From the NCBI GenBank assembly GCA_944358875.1, contig CALVRZ010000003.1:1-54791 (forward strand): a stretch of 54,791 bases of DNA, written 5' to 3'. Position 1 is the first letter of the stretch. Each line of letters opens with the position of its first letter. This DNA comes from an uncultured Bacilli bacterium. Its GTDB lineage: Bacteria > Bacillota_I > Bacilli_A > RF39 > UBA660. The notes under the pieces were generated by a model. The model did no database searches and was not told the DNA's origin. It saw nothing but the letters and a program-made list of their open reading frames with translations. Position numbers and translations under genes: made by a program. Below are positions 49,958-54,791 of the stretch, piece after piece.

Positions 49958-51046
49958 TTTATAATTTTTTAAAACATATTTCATAATATCATCAAAACTA
50001 TTATCAATCTTACCATATACAATTTCTCTTTCAATATCCTTCATAATATCCTTAAGATAAGTCCCAGGTTCTCTTTTCAAAGCTTTCATAATATCATTAG
50101 GTTTAACAACAATATCCTTCTTACTTTCAATAGCTAAACCATTATATATGGCATTAATCTTTGTCTTATCCAAGCCTTTAATCATTGCCCCAACCGTACA
50201 CAAATAAAGACCATTTTGATAAATAACATAAGGATCATATACATCTTCTTTAAGTAAAGACCTAATCTTTTCCATCTGCCCTTTTTCTATCTTTGAGAAA
50301 GGATAAATATTATCAACATCAAGTTGGCTCCATATCCCAATAATATCATTAACCATAACCGTCCTACTAAGATTAGGAATTTCTAAATACTTATCCAACT
50401 TAAGCTCTAAAATAAGTCTTTTACCTATCTCTCTATTACTAGAAGAAAAAATCTTATTAAGCTCTTGCTTCTTCCTTTCATAAGAGAGCTTTTTCAACAA
50501 ATAACCATACTTTTTCAAATAATGCTTTGTCTTATCATCGATTGTTAATTTAAGTCTTGTCGCAAACCTAATAGCCCTCAAAATTCTAAGTGCATCTTCT
50601 TTAATCCGATATCTAGGATTACCTACCGTCTTAATTATTCTCTTATCAAGATCATCTCTAACATTAAGAAAATCTAGTACCTTACCATCCTTATCCATAC
50701 ATAAAGTATTAATCGTAAAATCTCTTCTCAGTAAGTCTTTCTTAACATTATCAATATACTTAATCTTAACAGGTTTCCGATTATCCTCATACTTAATTTC
50801 CTTTCTAAACGTCGTAATATCAAATTTATGATTCTTATAAATAACACTAACTGAACCATATTGAATACTAGAAACAGGTACAGTCTCAAAAATATCCATA
50901 ATTTCTTTTGGTTTAGCATTCGTACAAATATCGACATCCATCGTCTCTATCCCTAGTAAATAATCCCTAACATAACCACCGACAATATAAGCACTATAAC
51001 CATGATTCTCTAATATTTTAATAACTTCTAATGCAATACTTTGCAT
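49955..51046 (-). CDS. cca: CCA tRNA nucleotidyltransferase
   Basis: A 363-residue enzyme adding or repairing the CCA end of tRNAs. Class II nucleotidyltransferase motifs: AYIVGGYVRDYLLG then ETMDVDICTNAKP (metal Asps), RRDFTINTLCMD, and RILRAIRFATRLKLTID for the neck domain. Its stop and terminator overlap. It lies 17 bp past the thrS stop, so it can be read from the threonine T-box operon. Confidence 0.95.
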   Translation of the reverse strand: MQSIALEVIKILENHGYSAYIVGGYVRDYLLGIETMDVDICTNAKPKEIMDIFETVPVSSIQYGSVSVIYKNHKFDITTFRKEIKYEDNRKPVKIKYIDNVKKDLLRRDFTINTLCMDKDGKVLDFLNVRDDLDKRIIKTVGNPRYRIKEDALRILRAIRFATRLKLTIDDKTKHYLKKYGYLLKKLSYERKKQELNKIFSSSNREIGKRLILELKLDKYLEIPNLSRTVMVNDIIGIWSQLDVDNIYPFSKIEKGQMEKIRSLLKEDVYDPYVIYQNGLYLCTVGAMIKGLDKTKINAIYNGLAIESKKDIVVKPNDIMKALKREPGTYLKDIMKDIEREIVYGKIDNSFDDIMKYVLKNYK

Positions 51047-51062
51047 AAATCACCTCAAAATA

Positions 51063-52796
51063 TTAACGCTTTTTATTCTTAATTTCATCCCTTATCATAT
51101 CAATAAATTCTGATATACTAACTGTCGTTGTCTTCTCTTCTCCATGTTTACGATAACTAACTGTATCATTATCTCTTTCCTTATCCCCCAAGACTAACGT
51201 ATAAGGATTTTTCTTTGTTTGACTTTCTCTCATCTTATAACCAAGCTTTTCATCTCTACTATCAACTTGAACTCTAATATCATATTCCTTTAACATTTCA
51301 CTAACCTTATTAGCATATTCCAAATGATACTCATTATTAACAGGAATAATATTAATTTGAACAGGACTTAACCATAGTGGAAAAGCACCTCCATAATGTT
51401 CAATCAAAATACCAATAAATCTTTCAATTGAACCATAGATAACTCTATGTAACATAACCGGTCTTTTCTTAGAACCATCAGAATCAATATAAGTAAGATC
51501 AAATCTTTCCGGTAAATTCATATCAAGTTGAATAGTACCACATTGCCATACTCTACCTAAAGAATCTTTAATATGAAAGTCTAATTTAGGTCCATAGAAT
51601 GCACCATCACCCGGATTAATCTTACAATCATGTCCTGCCTTATGACAAGCATCTTCCAAAGCCTTCTCCGACTTATCCCATATCGCAATATCTCCAATAT
51701 ACTTTTCTTCAGGTCTAGTTGATAATTCAATATCATAAGTAAGACCAAAAATACCATACATTCTATCAATAAAATTAATTAAACGAATAACTTCACTTTC
51801 AATTTGATCTTCTCTCATAAAAATATGGGCATCATCTTGCGTAAAAGTTCTTACTCTAAATAAACCATTTAAAGCCCCACTTGCTTCATGACGATGAACT
51901 TGACCAAGTTCCCCAATGCGAAGTGGTAAGTCCTTATAAGAATGAAGACCATTCTTATAAACTAACATGCCACCTGGACAATTCATTGGCTTAATCGCAA
52001 AAGTCTTATCATCAATTTCACTTGTATACATATTTTCTCTATAATTGTACCAATGACCAGATAATTCCCATAGATCCTTGTTAAGCATAATAGGGGTTTT
52101 AACGAACAAATAACCTTCTTTTGTATGTTCCTTATACCAAAAGTTTTCAAGTTCATTTCTTAAAATCATACCCTTAGGTAAGAAGAAAGGAAAACCAGGA
52201 CCATACTCACTAATCATAAATAAATCAAGTTCCTTACCTAATTTCTTATGATCCCTTTTCTTAGCTTCTTCTAAGAAATCAAGATGTTCTTTAAGTTCCT
52301 CTTCCGTAGGAAAACAAACACCATAAATACGTTGTAACATCTTGTTATTAGCATCTCCCTTAAAATAAGCACCACTTACTTTAAGTAACTTAAAATTCTT
52401 AAGTAATTTAACATTATCCACATGAGGACCACGACATAAATCCGTAAAATCACCTTGTGAATAACAACTAATAACCTCATCGTCCATTCTTTCAATTAAA
52501 TCAATCTTATATGGATCATCTTTAAACATCTCTAAAGCTTCTTCTTTAGATATCTCATGACGAATAATCTTCTTACCATCCTTAGCAAGTTTCTTCATTT
52601 CTTTTTCGATCATCGGTAAGTCTTCTTCCGTCAAAGTCTTATCTCCTAAATCAATATCATAATAAAACCCTTCTTCAATAACGGGACCAACCCAGAATTT
52701 AGCATTTGGATATAAATGCTTAACAGCCTGTGCCATCAAATGAGCACAACTATGATTAAGTACACTAAGTTTACTATCTTCTTTAATATTTATCAT
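51063..52796 (-). CDS. thrS: Threonyl-tRNA synthetase lacking the TGS domain
   Basis: A 577-residue ThrRS. Unlike the ~640-residue family norm it begins directly at the editing domain, with HSCAHLMAQAVKHLYP near residue 15 and DLCRGPHV near residue 120, and has no N-terminal TGS domain. The catalytic core has the zinc Cys in AIKPMNCPGGM, motif 2 (RIGELGQVHRHEASGAL), motif 3 and a C-terminal anticodon-binding domain. The ATG at 52796 follows AAAGTGAG; a GTG nine bases upstream is less likely. It is the fourth gene behind a threonine T-box and is followed by cca. Confidence 0.95.
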   Translation of the reverse strand: MINIKEDSKLSVLNHSCAHLMAQAVKHLYPNAKFWVGPVIEEGFYYDIDLGDKTLTEEDLPMIEKEMKKLAKDGKKIIRHEISKEEALEMFKDDPYKIDLIERMDDEVISCYSQGDFTDLCRGPHVDNVKLLKNFKLLKVSGAYFKGDANNKMLQRIYGVCFPTEEELKEHLDFLEEAKKRDHKKLGKELDLFMISEYGPGFPFFLPKGMILRNELENFWYKEHTKEGYLFVKTPIMLNKDLWELSGHWYNYRENMYTSEIDDKTFAIKPMNCPGGMLVYKNGLHSYKDLPLRIGELGQVHRHEASGALNGLFRVRTFTQDDAHIFMREDQIESEVIRLINFIDRMYGIFGLTYDIELSTRPEEKYIGDIAIWDKSEKALEDACHKAGHDCKINPGDGAFYGPKLDFHIKDSLGRVWQCGTIQLDMNLPERFDLTYIDSDGSKKRPVMLHRVIYGSIERFIGILIEHYGGAFPLWLSPVQINIIPVNNEYHLEYANKVSEMLKEYDIRVQVDSRDEKLGYKMRESQTKKNPYTLVLGDKERDNDTVSYRKHGEEKTTTVSISEFIDMIRDEIKNKKR

Positions 52797-52805
52797 TAAA
52801 ATCAC

Positions 52806-53054
52806 TCACTTTCTAAAATATTTTTCATGTCTTCTATTCTTAACATTACGTCTAAACTTTTTAACTCCTACGCCACAGGAAATTTTACGGTAAACAGCAT
52901 CATCATTTATTTTATCCTGAATTATACCACATACAACCGAGTAAGCAGGTAAGCCACTTACCTTTTCTTTTAAATCAAGTAATTCTGAGTAAGACATATT
53001 ATCGATGTCTACACTAACATCATTACCATTTTCATCAACATATCTAACAAACAT
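52806..53054 (-). CDS. Small basic-tailed protein in the T-box operon
   Basis: An 82-residue protein starting MFVRYVDENGNDVSVDIDN, with a helix around YSELLDLKEKVSG and a strongly basic C-terminus (KKFRRNVKNRRHEKYFRK) that could bind RNA. Not recognised. It lies 2 bp after the HipA-like gene and its stop is followed closely by the thrS start, so it is within one transcript. Confidence 0.6.
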   Translation of the reverse strand: MFVRYVDENGNDVSVDIDNMSYSELLDLKEKVSGLPAYSVVCGIIQDKINDDAVYRKISCGVGVKKFRRNVKNRRHEKYFRK

Positions 53055-53056
53055 CT

Positions 53057-53947
53057 TTAACCCTCCTTACTAATTAATTTATTGTAATTAACTTTTAGTA
53101 ATAAATCATATCTCATTTTAATTATTTTTTTATAAAATTCTTTCCTAATATCTGATATATACAAAGTATTATCGATAATTTCATTTATTACATTTAAGTT
53201 AATTCTAGGAAAAACTCTAAGTAATGCCTTATTACAATCAACATTATCCAAACTAGATATAAAATCATAGTAATTAATTTTCTTATCATCAATCTTAAGT
53301 GCCGAATTAGGAAAAACAAACACTCTAGCATTCATTTCTTCTTCATCATCGATAATTTTTTTCATTCTTTCATCCGTAAGCTGTGGATATAAAGAAGAAG
53401 CACAATCATAAATAGGAGCTATCTCAACTTCTTTTAATCTTTCATTAATCAAAAAGCCCCAATTGCCATTGTGTCGATTAAAATTACCTACTAAAGTATC
53501 AGCAATAAACATATCCCAAAAAAAATCTTTTAAATAGTTAACATCACATATTTGTTGACTCTCAATTGTTTGAATTACTTCTTCAAGTTCCGTACCATAA
53601 CCATTCTTAAAACTTTCTATCTGACTATTTTTAAGCTCCGCGAATTGTCTTAATACCACACCAAGAGAGGTAAAATCTTTGCAAGCAACAACTACTTTCG
53701 TATTGCCATTTAAATTATATGTCCCAAGTATTGTATCTTGTACTTTAAATCCTAATGACTTAATAATTTTACATGCTACATATTCTGATATACAATTATT
53801 AGCATAAGTTTGTTCAGCATCATTATCATTTAAACTAGGAAACTTTAACATATAATCTTGATTATTATAAACAATACAAATTTTACTACAATTCTTACCA
53901 CCATAGTATTTAAATTTATTAATTTCACAATTAGTAAAATCGATCAT
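53057..53947 (-). CDS. HipA/CtkA-like Ser/Thr kinase
   Basis: A 296-residue protein with the HipA/CtkA kinase fold. An N-terminal glycine-containing loop KYYGGKNCSKICIVYNNQD precedes the ATP-binding Lys in YMLKFPS. The catalytic loop LVGNFNRHNGNWGFLIN (~residue 158-174) and metal motif APIYDCASSLYPQ follow. The usual HipA catalytic loop is DxxxxNxDRHxxN; here the Asp preceding Arg is Asn (NRHNGN), which may weaken catalysis. The ATG at 53947 has a GAGG site at 8-10 nt. The neighbouring 76-residue gene is its probable partner. Targets in related proteins are tRNA synthetases, notable next to thrS. Confidence 0.82.
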   Translation of the reverse strand: MIDFTNCEINKFKYYGGKNCSKICIVYNNQDYMLKFPSLNDNDAEQTYANNCISEYVACKIIKSLGFKVQDTILGTYNLNGNTKVVVACKDFTSLGVVLRQFAELKNSQIESFKNGYGTELEEVIQTIESQQICDVNYLKDFFWDMFIADTLVGNFNRHNGNWGFLINERLKEVEIAPIYDCASSLYPQLTDERMKKIIDDEEEMNARVFVFPNSALKIDDKKINYYDFISSLDNVDCNKALLRVFPRINLNVINEIIDNTLYISDIRKEFYKKIIKMRYDLLLKVNYNKLISKEG

Positions 53948-53957
53948 ACCAAACACC

Positions 53958-54188
53958 TCATTTTTTAAGTAATTCTATATTATTAATATATTTTTTATAG
54001 AAATAGTCACATTGTTCTTCCGATATATCACCATCGACAAAAGCACTGTTAACAGAACCTTGCAATTCATTAATTAAGCAATCTAAATAACTAACCTTTT
54101 TCTTTATCCCCTCTTTTAATCTATTTAAATCATATTCTAAATATTTAGGTAAACACTTCTCTAATATTTCTTCTTTATATGGTTTCAT
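53958..54188 (-). CDS. Small helical partner of the HipA-like kinase
   Basis: A 76-residue helical protein starting MKPYKEEILEKCLPKYLEYDL, ending NNIELLKK. It is the first gene after the T-box terminator with a GGGGGGAT stretch upstream, and lies 10 bp before the kinase gene. Small proteins of this size and composition commonly precede CtkA-type kinases in Firmicutes; an antitoxin or adaptor role is inferred from the pairing. Confidence 0.65.
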   Translation of the reverse strand: MKPYKEEILEKCLPKYLEYDLNRLKEGIKKKVSYLDCLINELQGSVNSAFVDGDISEEQCDYFYKKYINNIELLKK

Positions 54189-54189
54189 A

Positions 54190-54411
54190 ATTCATCCCCC
54201 CAAAAAAAACACCCCTCAAAATAAGGAGTGCTAAGCACGGTACCATCCTACCTTTAACTTAATTAATATAACGGTTCTAACCGGAAATCTTTTTCAAGCT
54301 CTATTCCAAGGTAGTAACTATATAAACAATAAATAAGTTTGCACCAACCACTTACTCTCTAAATTATAAATTTATATAATCATGTCCTCTTCAAACATAT
54401 TTAATAAATAC
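54190..54411 (-). promoter_or_regulatory. Threonine T-box leader
   Basis: Stem I elements AGAGAGTAAGTGGTTGGTGC are followed by a specifier region GTTACTACCTTGG holding two consecutive Thr codons, ACT (54315-54313) and ACC (54312-54310). The T-box core AGGATGGTACCGTG lies at 54249-54236, and the terminator CACTCC...GGGGTG with eight T at 54230-54198. Uncharged tRNA-Thr would stabilise the antiterminator and allow readthrough into the operon ending with thrS. Confidence 0.9.
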
Positions 54412-54417
54412 AACTAT

Positions 54418-54446
54418 ATTATAGTATATGCAATTCAAAATGTCAA
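54418..54446 (-). promoter_or_regulatory. Promoter of the T-box operon
   Basis: TTGACA (54446-54441), a 17-bp spacer and TATAAT (54423-54418), giving a transcript start near 54411. Confidence 0.85.
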
Positions 54447-54611
54447 TAACTTTTTGGGACTAATCGCATGGCGTCCCTCGGTATTAAATATATCTTTAAT
54501 ACTTATCTACTTTCATTACTATTTCAATCAAAAATTTAAACTGTTCGCTTGTTTTACAACAATATATTACAACAATATATATAGTATAATCGGTATTAGG
54601 AAATACTAACT
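54447..54611. other. AT-rich intergenic region with one hairpin
   Basis: No gene is supported. It contains GGGAC-N12-GTCCC (54456-54477) whose interior TAATCGCATGGCGTC resembles 4620-4634. Confidence 0.5.
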
Positions 54612-54636
54612 GTTGAATAAAGCCGCTTAGAACAAA

Positions 54637-54791
54637 AAGGTAAAACAAGTTTTACCTCTCCTTGTCGTTACCTCCAAGGCTTCCTACTGCAAACAGAAAC
54701 ACTTTCTGTTATTCATAGGCATAAACTCCGATGGTCGCCACCCAATGCTGTCAAGCTAAGCAATGTCTAAAAACTGGATCTATGATTAATT
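54637..54791 (-). ncRNA. 3' part of a probable structured RNA
   Basis: This stretch is much richer in G and C than its surroundings, has no open frame, and on the minus strand contains hairpins ACAGAAAGTGTTTCTGT and CCTTG...CAAGG, ending in a terminator GGTAAAACTTGTTTTACC plus five T (54637-54659). The RNA continues beyond the right edge. I could not match it to tmRNA, RNase P or SRP RNA by eye. Confidence 0.4.

Noticed and set aside
54382..54609. 75-codon plus-strand frame at the right end
   Set aside because: It runs through the T-box leader and its promoter on the other strand and has no ribosome binding site.
54637..54791. tmRNA, RNase P RNA or SRP RNA at the right edge
   Set aside because: The expected CCA end, the ACAGAA...GGCTTAC motif and the GGTCCGGAAGGAAGC-type loop were not found.

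Overview
The window comes from a very AT-rich, low-GC Gram-positive-type bacterium, most likely an uncultured gut Bacillota/Bacilli lineage. Evidence: PolC-type DNA polymerase III, a recU-PBP1 gene pair, a T-box leader ahead of thrS, a YunB-type sporulation gene, strong purine-rich ribosome binding sites, and the standard code with TGA as stop. The taxonomic placement is inference. Almost all housekeeping genes lie on the minus strand.

Layout. 1-10.1 kb: 3' truncated typA, a beta-helix surface protein, a membrane-anchored thioredoxin-like protein with a DUF308 partner, a flavodoxin behind a MerR-type promoter, yunB, asnB, and a P-loop kinase overlapping a two-domain thyX. 10.1-17.9 kb: accessory genes (a PF06541 membrane protein, an AbiE toxin-antitoxin pair followed by a second copy of that protein's 3' end, an unknown two-gene unit, a Fic protein, a DUF368 lipid-carrier translocase, a DinD-like pseudogene, a YjdF-like membrane protein). 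18.0-22.6 kb: a complete diversity-generating retroelement (DGR). 22.7-29.7 kb: a helicase with a nuclease-like insert, an ATPase/TOPRIM pair (RloA/RloB or PARIS-like), a second AbiE pair with an AbrB-type protein, and two small genes between copies of a repeat. 30.1-34.4 kb: mutM, a cation efflux protein, polA. 34.5-38.1 kb: a Q-rich gene and its broken duplicate on either side of a RelB/YafQ toxin-antitoxin pair, then a DUF4143 ATPase with four 23-bp-spaced repeats upstream. 38.1-54.8 kb: polC, an unknown gene, a pilin-like protein with seven near-identical 52-residue repeats, recU, PBP1, a lipoprotein, cca, and a threonine T-box operon (small protein, HipA/CtkA-like kinase, small protein, thrS). 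The 3' end of a probable structured RNA sits at the right edge.

The standout is the DGR. The template repeat (TR, 19908-20014) and variable repeat (VR, 21302-21408) align over 107 bp. In the 94-bp core there are 16 differences, and every one is at an adenine of the template on the coding (minus) strand; none of the 64 non-adenine positions differs. The cassette carries a reverse transcriptase (RT), an Avd-like protein, three small proteins resembling MutS domain I, and a divergent XRE-type regulator facing a 13-bp inverted repeat. The VR encodes residues ~396-428 of a secreted or membrane-anchored 453-residue protein whose N-terminus resembles TasA/camelysin-type proteins. Thirteen codons differ from the template, twelve of them from template Asn codons.

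The accessory regions show repeated traces of gain and duplication: a 3'-end gene copy beyond AbiE, a degraded abrB 5' copy beyond a two-gene insert, a Q-rich gene duplicate beyond a toxin-antitoxin pair, and a decayed dinD-like gene.
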